A DNA stretch of 64,000 nt from NCBI GenBank assembly GCA_963691705.1, contig OY829540.1, positions 70,728,367-70,792,366 on the forward strand, written 5' to 3'. Position 1 is the stretch's first letter. Each line of letters opens with the position of its first letter. Source of the stretch: Viola odorata (lineage: Eukaryota > Streptophyta > Magnoliopsida > Malpighiales > Violaceae). Both the position numbers and the translations under genes were made by a program. Below the pieces are notes generated by a model that worked only from the letters and a program-made list of their open reading frames with translations, was not told the origin of the DNA and ran no database searches. Shown one piece after another: positions 1-13,091 of the stretch.

Positions 1-247
1 TAAGCAATCAAAGCTTGACGGTATAAATTGTTTTAGTACAGAAAGTTAGAATACAGTAAAATGTTTCATAGGGGCTAAAACATTATCCAGTTTCCCATCT
101 GCCTTTGTTGTCTTTCAATGGTTTTGAAGATAATAAGCAATAGCGTCAGGGATTGTTATCCCATTGCTGCACTTTCAGGGACTAGTTTCTATCATATTTT
201 GAGACTAAATCCTTTTGGGTTTTTGTGTTCTTTTTGTGTTGAAGCAG

Positions 248-331
248 GAGGGAAGCAGCGGAGAAGGCAGGGAGATCATAACTCCAGTCAGACGTTCAAG
301 CCGAATTCGGAATCGTACCACGATGAGCTAA
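248..331 (+). CDS. Probable last coding exon of an unidentified gene entering from the left
   Basis: A pyrimidine-rich stretch ending in GAAGCAG (247) looks like a splice acceptor. It is followed by an open frame of 27 residues ending at TAA (329-331). The peptide begins EGSSGEGREII, followed by TPVRRSSRIRNRTTMS, a basic tail with an S/T-P site of the kind seen in nuclear and chromatin proteins. I do not recognise the parent gene, and its earlier exons would lie before or within the first 200 bases. It is an inference from one acceptor and one plausible peptide, so it may be non-coding. Confidence 0.3.
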   Translation, partial: EGSSGEGREIITPVRRSSRIRNRTTMS

Positions 332-1117
332 ATACTGAACTGAAATGCACATGCACTGGATTTCAATTTGCAAGTAGGTACGACTTCAAAAAGTATAGTA
401 TAAAACTAGAAATTCTAATGTCTCTGTTGCTGTAAAATGTATGTTGATACCAGAGAGAGTTATCATGTGTTGCCGAATTTATTGCCCTGCGTTGGTTTAA
501 TCCAAAGCCAAATATGATTTTTCCCTATCCTGTCCTACTTTATGCCAAATATCCAGATTGGAGTTTGTCAAGATTTTCTAGTGGCCATAGAACTTTCTAT
601 ATGTTCAATGATCAACTAAAATGTAAAATTTCAGGTAGAAGGTTTGTGAGGTTGCAATATTCCCTCTCTAATAAGAACACATATTTCTTGTAGGATAGAG
701 AGAACTTGTGAAGGGTAAATTAGATTGAGATGTCAACCATTTTGGTTTTGTGATGGACAGGATAGACAAACAAACAAATCTAGGACAGCAATGCCTCACC
801 AGAAAAGATAAACAAACAAATAAATGAAAAGCAAGAGAAAATCTTGTGGAGAAGATTATCAAGATGTCAAAAAGAATATGAAGTTATCCATTTCACAAGA
901 AGCTACCACATCAATACAGACAGAAAAATCCATTTGTTAGCTATACCTGAGCTCAAGGATTCTACTACCTTCTATTTATTTTTTTTCCTTAAAAAAAAAA
1001 AAGAAACTCTCATATTGCTAAAATCTGCAATATTACATGTGTTTTGACCTTTCTTTATTGGTTTTCATCTACACTTTGCAAAAATGTGCTATAAAGACTC
1101 ATGAAAATCAGAGATTA
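332..1117. other. Intergenic, no gene seen
   Basis: AT-rich sequence with short unsupported open frames on both strands and a poly-A run near 990. It probably holds the 3' untranslated parts of the unknown gene on the left and of the minus-strand OXS3-like gene on the right. Confidence 0.5.
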
Positions 1118-1837
1118 TTAAAGCTTCTTCTGTAATGGAACAAGAGGAGGCCTACTAGTAGTTAGAAAACTGCCTCTTCTGTTTGGAAAATATAAAGATG
1201 ACAGAGGGGTAGTAGTTCTTGAAACCTTCTTGGATATTGTAGCCCTAGGTGATAAAGTATACAACTTGTGGCCATCCAACCCATTTCCACAGCTCTTAGA
1301 TGCCTTGATTCTCTTACTGTAAGGAGTTTCCTTCTTTGCAAGATCTTCTAAGTTTGTTACTCTTGATAGAGATGCATAAGATTGAGATTTTCCTTGATAA
1401 TATTTGGATAATCCTCTCCTGCACATATGTAGAACAAATTCCTTCAATATATCCATCCAAATTCATGATCCTAAAAGAAGTTTTTATATAGATCTTTCAA
1501 GAACTTACTTGATGGGAAGGTTGGCCATGAGCTCAGATAGTTCATACAAAGGACCATTAGAGATTGATGATGAACATGATGAGGATGCATCATCATCATC
1601 TACCATATCTGATGAAGAAGTAGAAGTAGTGGAGCTTGAGTTATCAAGGGAAGATGATGTGCTGTAGGTATCATCATCTTTTCCCTCCATGATCGTCCAC
1701 TGAGTCGTCTCATCATCTTTTGCATGCTTCTTGTAGTGATCATGGCTGCCTGGCAATAATAAGCATGAGGAGGTTTGTAGGTTTTGTTCTTGAATTAATT
1801 CATCCATATTGATCAGTGAATTGGGTTCTTTGTGCAT
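1118..1837 (-). CDS. OXS3-like: OXIDATIVE STRESS 3-like protein (OXS3 family)
   Basis: Two exons, 1509-1837 and 1118-1418, joined by a GT-AG intron with phase preserved, give 209 residues. The N-terminal half has a Ser-rich/acidic stretch (about residues 59-95) with the SSSCSSSISNGPLYELSEL motif near residue 83. Exon 2 opens with RGLSKYYQGKSQSYASL, followed by an EDLAKKE block. This GLSK(Y/H)Y-GKSQSF-SL...EDLAK core is diagnostic of the plant OXS3 family. Members are small, low-complexity nuclear proteins that give tolerance to heavy metals and oxidative stress and act in chromatin-linked stress responses (family knowledge). The start at 1837 is the first ATG; an in-frame Met at residue 11 is an alternative. 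The C-terminus is basic and Ser/Pro-rich, ending PPLVPLQKKL. The gene appears intact. Confidence 0.85.
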
Positions 1838-3574
1838 ATATGTGGCTGGTTTCAGAGAAAAAAATCAAAACACAAATGACCATGAGAAAGTATTCTTGAA
1901 GTGGAGCCTTTTTATATAGTGCATTTTATCCTACCTATGGGAAACATGGATTTGTTAGAAATGAATGCTTGACAGCAAGGGACACGTATGTTCCATGTTT
2001 TTATCCTTTTTTATTTTTGGATAATATTTAAAAGGAATTTAGTATACAACGCATTTTATACATGTTCTTATTGAATTTAAACTTCGGTAACAATGACATA
2101 TCTTTAAGGGTTATGTAATTCAATAGTTATTTTTCGGTAGTATAAATAGAAACTCAAAAAATGGAGTTCAATTCGTCTATTTTTATTTTTTATTTTTTAG
2201 AAATAAAAGTAATGAAATTGTTGAAAATAGAAAGTGCATGAAGAATCCATGCACTTTGGAGTGTATGAATGAGGTCATTTGCTCTTATCCATTAGATTCG
2301 ACATTATCTTCTCTTATGGTTTGAGATTGCATTAACTAACTACAAGAAAGGGATAAGGTTTCTAGTACGGAATGCCATCGATTCTGAGTCATCCTTCTCC
2401 TCTCACACCCACAAAAATTAGTGCTAATTTTTTATTTTTTATTTTATAAAAGAAATTATGGTCAATATATTTTCTTTAAAATAAAAATTATTCTTCTTGG
2501 GGGACAAGTTCAACTATTGACCGCATGAATGGTCAGCAAACTATTTTGGTTTAATCTTGAGCTGCATTTATATTATAATATTATCTAACAAAAAATGTTT
2601 AAAATTCTAATCCCTATTAGAGGGGTCAATAGCGATGTGTATCATTAATTGTTTTATTGGTAGTAAAAATATCAATAAAAAATTAAATTTAAATTCGAAT
2701 TACACCGTCGGTTTTTTTTTTTTGGAAGAGTATATTGGGTATTATTGGCCATAAAAAGCAATTATTGATATGTGAGACTGGATTGACTAATGATTTGGTT
2801 ACATCTGTTGCAGAAGCATGGCCCATGGGACATCAAAAGGGCAAGAAAGCAATACCATGGGTCCAAAATAAAGGTTGAAGAAAGCAGATACCATGGGCCT
2901 GTATTTTTATTTTTACTAATTTTAAATATGTCGTCATAATTCAGCAGCAGTAGATTAGTGGATGCACGAGAGAAACGACATGTCATACACAAGTAAACTT
3001 TTAGGTAAATAATCATAATCGTGTCTTTATCGTAATAAAACACTATAACAATATATATACAAGTAAAAATGAAACACGTTACCTGAAAAGTAATTATACG
3101 TTACAAAATTACTGTCATGAAACTCATTACATATTATAATTAATATCAACATCAACCGTCAGGATTGAATCTTTACATAAAATGACTGCTATGCCCCACT
3201 CTAAATGCAACGAGGATTCAGCAAATACGGCGAAACAAAGGTTTTGCTACCCTTACCAAAAGAACAGGAGAAAGCACCACTTACTAATTAAAGTTGAGAC
3301 AAATCTTAGGAAAGTGGTGGTAAGAGCCAACAACAAGACAACCATTAGAAATTGATGGGGAAATTGATATGGATGGGTCATCTTTACACAAACAAGCTAA
3401 GGATGACCTAAAAAAAGGTGTTTGGAAGATGAGAAATAAAATGTTGATGGGCAGGTTAGCCTCCACCGCATAATTTTGATTGTATGTTTTAGTTTATCCG
3501 ATCTTATACTTATTTTACTGGTGATAAAAATATCAGTAACGATCTCGAATTTATGTTCGAATCTCACAATCGTC

Positions 3575-3642
<68 letters not shown>

Positions 3643-4434
3643 AAAACTTATCCATGCCTCTATTGTATTGCCTACCCACATGGGTATTGGCCAGGGCTTT
3701 GGATTCTATCAGCCCACCAACTTACATGATAAGTTTAATAATAGAGGACTAATGTTTGTTTGATTAGGTCTAAAGCCTATCCTTAGCAACGAAGTGTCAT
3801 GTTTCTTGCTCCAACGCCACATAATCTTGGCATGCTTCTTGTTCAGGCACACAACACAAGTATATATACTTAAATTTATGTACAACAAACGTATGCACCC
3901 ACATGGCATAAGTCCATATACCCACTTGGCTCAAAATTGATAGCGACCCATATGAATGGACTTATGTCACACAAATTGTTTAAATCATTCTTACCTACAA
4001 GATTGAAGACCACATTTGATTCTCCCAGTAACTAGTCCACATTTTTCATGGTATGTTAACTTTGCCGTCAACATTTCAACAATTAGACGCGACTAGCACC
4101 AAACGCTTTTACTGTTGATAGACTGAGATGAAAAGCCAAAAGTAGAAACGGGACTAAAATGAAAATGGCTTAGGAAAAAGTAAATAATGTGGATCACTAA
4201 TTTTTAACGAATGAAGGACTAAAATGAATAACATTGAAAAATATGGGGATTATAAATATACATTAATGTGGTAAGGGGACGAGATTAAACAATAAACAGG
4301 GGAACGAAAAATGTCATCAACTTAATAATTTTTCAAAATTGGACCTACCGATAAATCAAATAACGGATTAATAGAAGTATAGCAAGTTAGAAACTTGGAA
4401 ATTTGCAGCGGTTAAATATATGCTTGTTAGATAG
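1838..4434. other. AT-rich intergenic region
   Basis: Upstream region of the OXS3-like gene plus anonymous AT-rich DNA. It contains an AT microsatellite (about 3576-3637). The open frames here are short, lack homology that I recognise, and in one case simply translate the TATA repeat. No RNA gene or transposon ends were identified between these points. Confidence 0.5.
3576..3637. repeat. (AT)n microsatellite
   Basis: About 31 uninterrupted AT/TA dinucleotides. Such a perfect long run is likely to be length-polymorphic. Confidence 0.95.
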
Positions 4435-4436
4435 TA

Positions 4437-4662
4437 CTCCCTCCGGTTTGTTTTAAACGACTTTTACTATTTGGGCACGTATTAAAGAGTCCAGATGACT
4501 CACTATTTGAAACAATTTTTTCTCGGACGTATGAAATTTTCTAAGGATTAACGTACGTTCGAAAAAAAAGACGAAATTTTTTGGAGTTAAATAGTAAGTC
4601 ATTCGGCTTTCTCAATATGCATGTCCAAATAGTAAGAATCGTATAAAAAAAAACGGAGGGAG
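4437..4662. mobile_element. Stowaway-type MITE (Tc1/mariner superfamily)
   Basis: The ends are CTCCCTCCGG at 4437 and its inverse CGGAGGGAG ending at 4662, flanked by TA on both sides (4435-4436, 4663-4664). This is the standard Stowaway signature. The 226-bp element has no coding capacity. Confidence 0.85.
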
Positions 4663-4895
4663 TATTCAGCCGTATTACAATGATGCTCACCATGATCATC
4701 ACCTTGCAAACCAAGTGTTCAAATGTTGGAAATTAAATAACACGTCTTCCTAAACTTCCTAAACACGTCTGTTTAACACCCAAAGTCAAAAAGACTAAAG
4801 CCCAGTCTACAAGTAAACCCTAACGACACTTGAGAAAGTGTTTAGGCCTAACTATTAACGGGTAAGCTGCAAAAGGATAAAGAAATCAAAACCAA

Positions 4896-5169
4896 CTAAG
4901 CGAAATCGGTGACTATCTTAGTTTGAGTAGGTTTAGAGGTGAATCGTGCTTTATGCGCAACAGTGGCCTTGACTGAGTCAGGCTCCTCTCTCCTTGCGAT
5001 CAATTCTACTAGACCGCAGTGATCTTTTCGTCCGTTAATGGTAACAGAGTCTGTTTCAGAAACTCTTGATTTTCTAGTGTTGTTAGTTTCCCTCGCCCCT
5101 TTATGGTGACGCAAACTTGAGCAATGACGCGCGGCGGTTGTGATTGCTTCTTGTTTCTCAGATTAGGGT
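4896..5169 (-). other. Open frame of about 90 codons, unrecognised
   Basis: On the minus strand a stop-free stretch runs from near 5169 to 4896. Its peptide is Lys/Arg/Thr-rich, including RETNNTRKSRVSETDSV and later KARFTSKPTQTKIVTDFA. A telo-box-like AACCCTAA lies just upstream at about 5164-5172, and there is no convincing ATG. I recognise no family. It could be an exon of a gene driven from the promoter-like region at 5690-5910, a pseudogene or chance. Confidence 0.2.
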
Positions 5170-5689
5170 TATTGTTAAAAACCGTTTATTATTTATAATC
5201 ATTATTCTCTAATTTTGTCTTGGTTTAAAAAATATATAATTCGCTAATCCTCTCTTACATTTCATTGAGCCTTGCACCAAATGGGCCTTTAAAAAGGGCC
5301 ATTGTTCTTATAGAGGGATCTAAAGTTGCCAATACTCAATAGTAAATAATTGAAACCATCACCCATTAGTTGAAAAACAAGATTCATAAAACATAAAACA
5401 CGATTAATAGAAGAGAAACACAAGCAATATGGGGAAGATGATTGTTGAAAGATTTCAATGGAGAATGAAACACAACTGCCCATCTTCCCCTGGCAATTTT
5501 ATTATTGCAGAGAACTCTTTCGGTTTCAAGTGCATCGTTTTTAAGCACAACACCGATACACACAAATCCCTGCTTTGCTGTTTCTTTCTAACATATTTCA
5601 TCTAATAATAATTTTAAAAACAATCATAAAAAGATTGAAAAATTAAAAAGAATGCTGCAATTTTATAACCAAAAAACCCTAATGAGAAA

Positions 5690-5910
5690 TCCAGTCAAGG
5701 AAAAGAGAGAAAAGGGAGCTGAGCTAAACCACGACGGCTTTGCGTTTTGCTTTGCTTGTGGTCTGCCGGCGCTCTCTTTATAAGGGGGAAGTAGGGTTTT
5801 GTTGTGGCTTCAGGGTAATGACTAAAACATCCTTGGACTCTTCTGTTAAAGTTTCTGGATCATGGGTTTGGCCCAAATAAAGACGTTGGGCCGTATACTG
5901 GACCAATAAT
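5690..5910 (-). promoter_or_regulatory. Promoter-like region with site II elements, telo-box and TATA, minus strand
   Basis: Read on the minus strand, two TGGGCC/GGCCCA site II elements (about 5870-5893) precede an AAAACCCTA telo-box (about 5790-5798). A TATAAAGAG box (about 5776-5784) and a pyrimidine-rich leader with another AGGGTTTT follow. Site II plus telo-box is the hallmark of plant ribosomal-protein, translation-factor and snoRNA-cluster promoters (established knowledge). Downstream on that strand I see only a possible 48-codon ORF (start near 5602, MKYVRKKQQSRDLCVSVLC...) and no recognised product. Confidence 0.5.
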
Positions 5911-6993
5911 TCATGACAACGTGTGTGTATATATATATTCAAACGAAAAATGAAACTGTGTTAATAAAAGAGGCGATGACATTTTTCTACCTAAATATTT
6001 TCTCTACTGAAAACTAAAATTATTTGTTCTAATTCGTGTGTCGGGACATTTAAAGGTTCCTTTATGTTAAAACGAGCAACTAACAAGAGACTTCGCCAAC
6101 CGCGCCACATCCTCTAACACAATCCAACATAAGTCAGCGGAAAGTCGCTATAAATTCAACGCCGCCACATTTGCCAGGTAATTTAGATTCGACTATAACC
6201 CTCTCTGGCCCTCACTGACCAGCCTGAATCAAAACATCCCGCAGCGCTAGGGCGTCTGCTTAAGCAACCCCAGGTCCCCAGGCCGTTGCTCTAGGAAAAT
6301 GGACCCAGCAAACACCATAAACCCCCTGGCATCCCTAGCGATGAAGCCCAATCCCGAACCATCAGCTCCATCCGTATGATCTTTACTACTCCCTCCGGAG
6401 GTGACAACTATTAGATGTTCGCAGGTGACAAAATACTAGAAAAAACTAGTTCGATCGCCATGAAAAAAACAAAAAAGAATTTCATACCGAAAGACATCCT
6501 CTTTGAAGAACTTCAAAGACGCTATGCCGAAAGACTCATCCTATTCCTATCTGAGCTATTTGCAAAATGAGGGAGACCTCTCCTTATGTAAGAGGTAAGT
6601 AAAATATTTGGCAAGAGAGTGATCGCTGTCATGAACGCTTATCTCCATTAACATCATAAGCATTGTAATTGGAAAACGCCATGAATGGGTATGGGCAGAA
6701 TCAATATTAAATTGGATGGTTTATTGAATCAAAAGATATCATTACTGTAAGTACAAAACAAAACCAACAAAATTTGAAACCTTTCAGCATGCTGATGCAA
6801 GCTTAATTCGAGCATATAATCAAATGAAGGACGAGTTTACACGAATAAAAGCAAGGGGCGGGAATCAAGAATTTAAAGATGAACCTATGACAAAGAAGAA
6901 GCACAAAATCTCTGTTCTCACACCAGTATTTCCAGCTAAATGATCAATGCTAGTTCATGGCCAGATGTAGAAGCCCCAAACAAGAAAGCTAGC
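5911..6993. other. Intergenic, includes 3' region of the profilin gene
   Basis: A TATAAATT motif near 6150 is followed by a 26-codon ATG frame at about 6300 (MDPANTINPLASLAMKPNP...) that ends in GTATGA, so it could be a first exon. No downstream continuation was recognised. A CTCCCTCCGG near 6393 lacks an inverted partner. The rest is anonymous. Confidence 0.35.
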
Positions 6994-9235
6994 CTACAGG
7001 TCCTGATCAACAAGGTAGTCGCCCAACTTCTCAACAATCATGTTGCACTGACCTGGAGTCAATGGCTCCTCATATATACCAAAAATAAGAGCTTGGCCAG
7101 TTTTCTTCACAGTTATGCCACCAGAACCCTGAACATAAGAAACATGCGCGTCTTAAAGAGATGAAGCAAAAAATAAAATAAAAAAAGAGATGGTATTTCA
7201 TATAACTCAATTAAGGACTACACAAAAAACAGGGTCAAAATTCATAAAGCTGGAAAATAAAACCACCAATAATGCACATAATAAACCAAAATGGCATTTC
7301 ATGAAGCTCCTTGTCCTATAGCACTGTCTCAGCAAGAAAAGTTATATTGTTATGTTAAAGGAAAAAATAAAAATGATATAGCAGGCAGGGCATTATTAGC
7401 TGAGGAGTACCAGCATAAGAAAGTGAGAAATCAGAGATATGAATTAGGGTCACGTAATTTTCACTTTATTAAATTATGCGAATAAACTTCAGAAAAGCAA
7501 AACAATGCATCATTTATGTCTGCAATATATGGAAAGAGACTTGCCAACAATAAAGTAATTGGGGACAATATTAAGGTGTCCTGAACTCCCATCTCAAAAG
7601 AAGAAAAAAGGAAACACATATTAACCATAATGAATAAAGGAAGAAAGGAAATGGTCTAATATGGAAAGTCTTAATCGTTAAAGCTCTACTATAATTACCA
7701 ACTGTTCAAGGACAGGCTAGACTATTATTAATAAGTTAAATAATGTGAAGAAAAAGCTCTTGACAGCATTGAGAACCGACTTTCCTAATATCTTGGTTAA
7801 GAATTTCAGAAGTCAAGAGATAAAATATCCATATTTCCTGTTGATCATCATAAGGGTGCACACATTATTATTCCCTTTACAGCATATTTACACAAACCTG
7901 CCAGAACTTCCCATAAATGAGTGAAGAAACAGGGAAAAGAAGCATTTATTTGTCGGCAGCTATGGGTAAAGATTGACAAGAAAGTAGTATTAATTGCAAT
8001 GTTAGTCAATAGATGACCATACAGTTTGGGCTACCTATTGGAGGATATGCTAAAAATGGCTGAATCTTTTGGTAACGACATTATGGTGCATGATAAATCT
8101 AGTCAAACTCTCAAAATTAATGTGGAAATGAATCATGGGAAATACTAATAAAATTTAATTATGCACCTTCTTTCCACGAATTGCAGCGCCTGGTTCTCCT
8201 TGAATCACCATGTACTTTACGCCACCAAGAAACAACCCAGTCGGGGCAAGAAATCCAGGTTCATCAAAATCTTTCATGATGGCAGTAATCTCTTCAGGCT
8301 TGAACTGAAAAACAAACCAATAGACAAAACTTACTGTCAATAAATTTGCAGAGCATGGGCTGTAGTTCCAAATATCTACAGATCATAAAAAGCCAAAACT
8401 TGAATTCATGATTAATGGTACTCGTCTATGCTTGTCAGCTTCTACTATATGATCCAACTCATATGCACAATATTGTACAAAAAACACCAATTTAAATTGT
8501 GAAATCACTGTCCTCGTAAAAGCTCCCATTGCATTTGAAGATTGGCGAGGGATTTTCGATGCTACATTATGATTATGAGATGACGCTATCCATCACTTAA
8601 AAAAGATTAGCAACAGTAATAACTGGTAGTTATAAATATGAAATAGATCAACATAGAAAAAACTCTTCGAGACATTTTTGTAATGTTGAATCAGACCAGC
8701 AGTCATTTCGTTCACTCGCATAGTTCCAACAAAATAAATCATACATGTACATCTTTTATAGGAAAAAAAGTGAGACTCAATTACAACCTAATTGCCAAAG
8801 AAGATTAGATTAGCAAATTAAAACGAGAACAAAAGATCTTCCATAGAACCGATAATGCACATCAGATTACTGGACAAAACAAACCTAACAACGGTAATTA
8901 ATTACACAATCCAAATCCTTAAAGCATTCACTCATAACATACAAATCACGATTAAATCAATTGAGGAAACGAAAACCTTACTCCAACAATCAGATCATCC
9001 AAACCATCAATTAAACCGATCAGATCCAATAAGCCAAAGAACACATTACAATAACCAAGAGGACAGATCAGAACATAGATAAAAAAAGAGAGTAGAGAGA
9101 TGAGGGGGAAACCGCTGGGAAGGAAGAGCTTTGGGCCCAAATACTGCCGTCGTGGCCAATGATCGCAGCGGCCGCGAGATGTTGGCCGTCGATGTCACAC
9201 ATGAGGTGATCATCAACATATGTTTGCCATGACAT
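6994..9235 (-). CDS. PRF: Profilin
   Basis: Three exons, 9113-9235, 8167-8304 and 6994-7128, joined by GT-AG introns, give 131 residues, the usual plant profilin length. Exon 1 starts [20 protein letters not shown], the classic N-terminus. Exon 2 holds [20 protein letters not shown] followed by [19 protein letters not shown]. Exon 3 holds [20 protein letters not shown] and ends YLVDQDL. The two introns sit at the conserved plant profilin positions. Profilin binds G-actin, poly-proline and PIP2, and regulates actin assembly in the cytoplasm; plant members are also known pollen pan-allergens. An Ala (residue 41) replaces the usual Gln before FKPEE, at an exon junction. A TATA motif (CTATAAAG, about 9374-9381) lies about 140 bp upstream of the ATG. 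Confidence 0.97.
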
Positions 9236-9373
9236 TTTTTTGTTCTCTTTGAATCAGCGAATCCGAACCGTTGGTTTGGTTTTTGTGGGGTTGTTGGCGT
9301 TTTTGTTGCGGTTGATGAGAATGAGACGAGGAGAGCGAGCAATACAACATATTCGGTTTGAAGAATGGAAGTC

Positions 9374-9381
9374 TTTATAGG
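9374..9381 (-). promoter_or_regulatory. TATA box of the profilin gene
   Basis: CTATAAAG on the minus strand, about 140 bp upstream of the profilin ATG at 9235, in a suitable position for a short 5' leader. Confidence 0.5.
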
Positions 9382-10672
9382 AGTGGGAGTGGATGTGGAT
9401 GGAGAGAGAGTGTGACTGCGTATTTTGGTGGGGCCCAAATGAAGCGTGGGGGAATGATTGTTGATGATGGTTGTTGATGGTGTATGTGGTGATCGAATCT
9501 CGGCCGTAAGATCTTTCAACGTGATTCAATGAGTGACTTTCACGTTCTGCTTCGTCTGTTTGTTTTAACGGAAACCCGCCTAACTTAGCTAACTAGTAGT
9601 GGTTTTTCAGCAATTCTATCTCCTGGAGTAACTTGGTCCGTTGGTCATACTCATTACATGGAGGAGTACACTACTAACCATCCAAAAAAAGAAGACGACG
9701 AATTTACAAAGAATTTGATTATAAAGTATCATTACATATATAAAAAAAACAAGTAATTAACGAGTAGAAGAAGTAGTAAATTAAAACTACTGGGCATGAC
9801 AATTCTAGGATACCGTAACACCATTTTAATATAGGGTCGTAACATATTTAAAGTCGTTGATTTTAGTGTTAGAAATAATATTTAATTGTTTTAAATAATT
9901 TTTGTTATTTAAGTTTTGGTTTATTATAATATTTTTCTTAATTTTAATATTTTGTATTTTTTAATAAAAATATGTTCAGATTTTTTAGTTGGGTAGAATT
10001 GGATGGAACCCTAGTTTTTTTGACAGAACCCTATCGAATGGGGCACATTGATTAGGGCTAGAAGCAGGGGTGTTTGATGAAAAAAATAAGTTACCGGGGT
10101 AGTGATTAGGGTCTATACGTGAGGGGAGGTGGGCAAAACTTTCCCTCATATAAACGAGAACTAGAAGGGCTTGCATTAAAAGCATCAACTTTTATATAGG
10201 CATGTGGAATTTCAAGCAAAATGATTTTATGATCATTATAAATTCAACCGATAACTCGGTTTATAAAATGAAACAAATGTGGGAAAAGAAGACTGATATA
10301 CTCAAGCTAAAGAAAACATCAGATCTTTCAGAGGCAAGAGTGTGCTTCTTCTCTTTCTGGAGCTTAGTTGCAGTATGTATGCAGTAACCAAGCTGAGCTC
10401 CAATGCCAAGCCAGTACGGAATCAGATTATAAACACTACATACTAGGTCATTTCAACTCTAACTGTATGTTTGCATCAAGAACTTTCATACCCTACAACT
10501 AAAAGTGAAATTCACTCAATTAACAGCTAAAAATTGACCCTACCCTTGTATGGAATGTTTCTGCGATCTGCGCAGCATCCTGGAATGATTTGATGAACTT
10601 TCTAACTACGCCATCATCCACAAAACTTGCGCAGATCTGTCAGATGACGACAGGAAACAACTACTGAATGCC
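9382..10672. other. Intergenic between profilin and RPC7
   Basis: Profilin upstream sequence followed by AT-rich DNA and then the probable 3' untranslated part of the RPC7 gene (10200-10672). No gene or transposon ends were recognised. Confidence 0.5.
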
Positions 10673-12990
10673 CTACAATATTCCTTCATCTGCAAGATGA
10701 GAGAACTATTAGCAATATGCCCAAGGGATCACGAAATTGCAGAACATATCTCATGCAGTCAAGAGAGGTCTGCAAAAATGTATTTACAGGTTGAGAAAAC
10801 ACAGTAAAGAGAGGTGGTAGAGTGCATACCATCATCACCACCATCATCCACGTTAAAATCATCTTCATCGTCATCAAAATATTCATTCTGCAAGAATATA
10901 CGAGAATTTGTATTTATTGCAAATGGAACATGTAAAGCAAGTACGCCAAGCAAAAATGTCACAAAAACAGGAAAAGAAATTCCACTACAAAGAATATCAA
11001 GAAGCTCCCAAGTTTTTAAGGGCAGAAACAGAAGTTTATTGAACAATTATATTCAGATGCATTCCAATTTCCCATTATTGGAAATTGCATTTGTAGAACA
11101 TCACCTAAAATGTCATCTACCATTCTTAGAGATAAATGGATTTCCAATTGTATGTAAAGGTTTGTGTAGGATAAAAGACATGCTGCATCTCGCATCAATA
11201 GGACATAGCATTTAAGTTTTTTGTAGGAGACCTGATCATAATCTCCTTCATCACTATATTCTTCCTCGGCTGCTTTTGCTTCTTCATCTTCTTCGTCTTC
11301 TTCTTCGCCTTCCTTCTTTTCTTTATCTTTCTCTTCACCCTGAAGGCATAAAAGAACCACAAAAGGAGTGAATTTTGAAATCACAAAAACACACAGTAGA
11401 GGAGTTGAACTGAAACTTTTAGCTATAAGTAAACAGATGTAGTTTTGTTTGATAAACACACTACAGAGAAAACAGTCTAGGCAGATTTTTTCTAGATGTT
11501 GCAATTTTGTCACCTTTTGTTCCTTCTGCTCCCAATTATCTAACTTCTGCAGGTCTGTCATGAAAAATTCTATATTAGTACTATGATTTAAGTATTTCAA
11601 GAATATATGTTATAACTGCTGATAACACATAAGGTATAGCTGAATGTCACACACAATGACATGTTTAAATTTCAAAAAAAGAAGAAAATAACAGAGCTGC
11701 ACGTTTGACAAGATGAACCTCACATAAAACTGGCAAATCCTATCATCACTATGGAAAAGTTAATAAAATGCCTTGGGCATGGCATAGAATAGTACAGTTT
11801 CTTCTTTTTCCCCTAGTAATAACTGTAAAAAAATATCCAGAAATCCCCAGAAAGAGAAGAAAGAAAGAAAAACAGCCACATTCTCAGCAAACCTGAGCCT
11901 GGATCCCATCGCACTTTTTTCTTTGCCTGCCCCCTCCTTAAACCTGAATATCACCGCACCATTAGAACATTGTCTGAGCCACTGTTAAACAGAGAAAGGA
12001 AAGCTACAAAACACAGGAAAACACAAACTACTTCCTACTTGTGAGTTTTTCAGATTGCTAACCTCCATCCAGTTCTTTAGGAAAATTATTAGATCCAAGC
12101 TGTAGAAATTGGTCAAGCGAACCACGCTCCCAAGTGGTCTTTGGCTTAATCATATCGGAGTATCTTTCGATGTCCATGCTCTGGCCCTCTGATGTGACAT
12201 TCATGGAGAAGGAAACATTAATACACAAGGACACTGAATGTTTGATATAAAGCAAGTTAAAAATGCTCCAATTTATTTGGAGAATTAAAGAAAGAGAGGG
12301 AATCTGTTTTGGCTTACTTTTAGTATCACTCTCTTCAAGAAAATAGGGAGAGGATTTCCAATAATTCTGTAGCCTCCAAGTCCAAAAAAATAATCGCCTT
12401 TCCTCCTTCACATCTTTTTTATCAGGTAATTCAACTTCCTGAAAAGTACCCAATGAATAACATGGATTAGCTAGTACAGAATTGCATCCAATATGTTCAC
12501 CAAAGACCAGAATTGCAGTTGCATTATCCTAATGAATTATAAAGAACAGTTTGGAACCTAAAACCAGATGAAAAGCTCTCTAGTTCTAAGTTTTTCCATG
12601 AGCATATATGAATTACTGAATTCACAGACAAAACCCATCAATTAAAACCATAATTCGAACAAAACCAAATTGTTGAAATCACCAACCAAATTCAACTCCC
12701 CACATAGTTCAAACAAGATCAAATTGTTGTAACAGAACTTGAAACCAAAACAAATATGCGGATATTACTATCTAACACATACTTATAAGCAAAACAAACT
12801 AAAGCCCACCTGTTCAAACAACAACTCAACCCAAAACCAACCATTATCGAAAATAAAAAATCTAAAGATCCGAACTAACGAATCGTGTCGTTCATTCACT
12901 CACCGGAAACAAGATGAAAGGGTCTTGCCTTGCACCACGTCCAAAGCCACCACGTCCGCCACCAAACCTCCCCCTCCCTCTTCCTGACAT
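10673..12990 (-). CDS. RPC7: DNA-directed RNA polymerase III subunit RPC7 (C31)
   Basis: Eight exons: 12904-12990, 12318-12438, 12063-12188, 11893-11943, 11514-11554, 11232-11339, 10830-10887 and 10673-10689. All have GT-AG borders and matching phases, giving 202 residues. The N-terminus is Gly/Arg-rich (MSGRGRGRFGGGRGG). The conserved core includes LQNYWKSSPYFLEES, then ERYSDMIKP and the KKKVRWDPGSDLQKLD block typical of RPC7/RPC31. The C-terminal third is strongly acidic and ends DDDEGIL. RPC7 belongs to the RPC3-RPC6-RPC7 heterotrimer that helps Pol III initiate on tRNA and 5S genes in the nucleus. The ATG at 12990 lies 101 bp from a divergent tRNA-Lys gene. Micro-exons of 41 and 17 bp make the small-exon borders the least certain part. 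Confidence 0.88.
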
Positions 12991-13091
12991 TGCAACTGCA
13001 TTCACTAATCACAACCCAATGATTTATGACCATAGTACCGATATTAATTGAATTAATAAGTTCTAGTTAGGAATCAGGATAGAAGCATCAA

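Noticed and set aside
3397..3681. Open frame with a long (YI)n run
   Set aside because: It only translates the AT microsatellite.
6385..6405. CTCCCTCCGGAGG, Stowaway-like end
   Set aside because: It is a short self-palindrome without a second end or TA flanks at a sensible distance.
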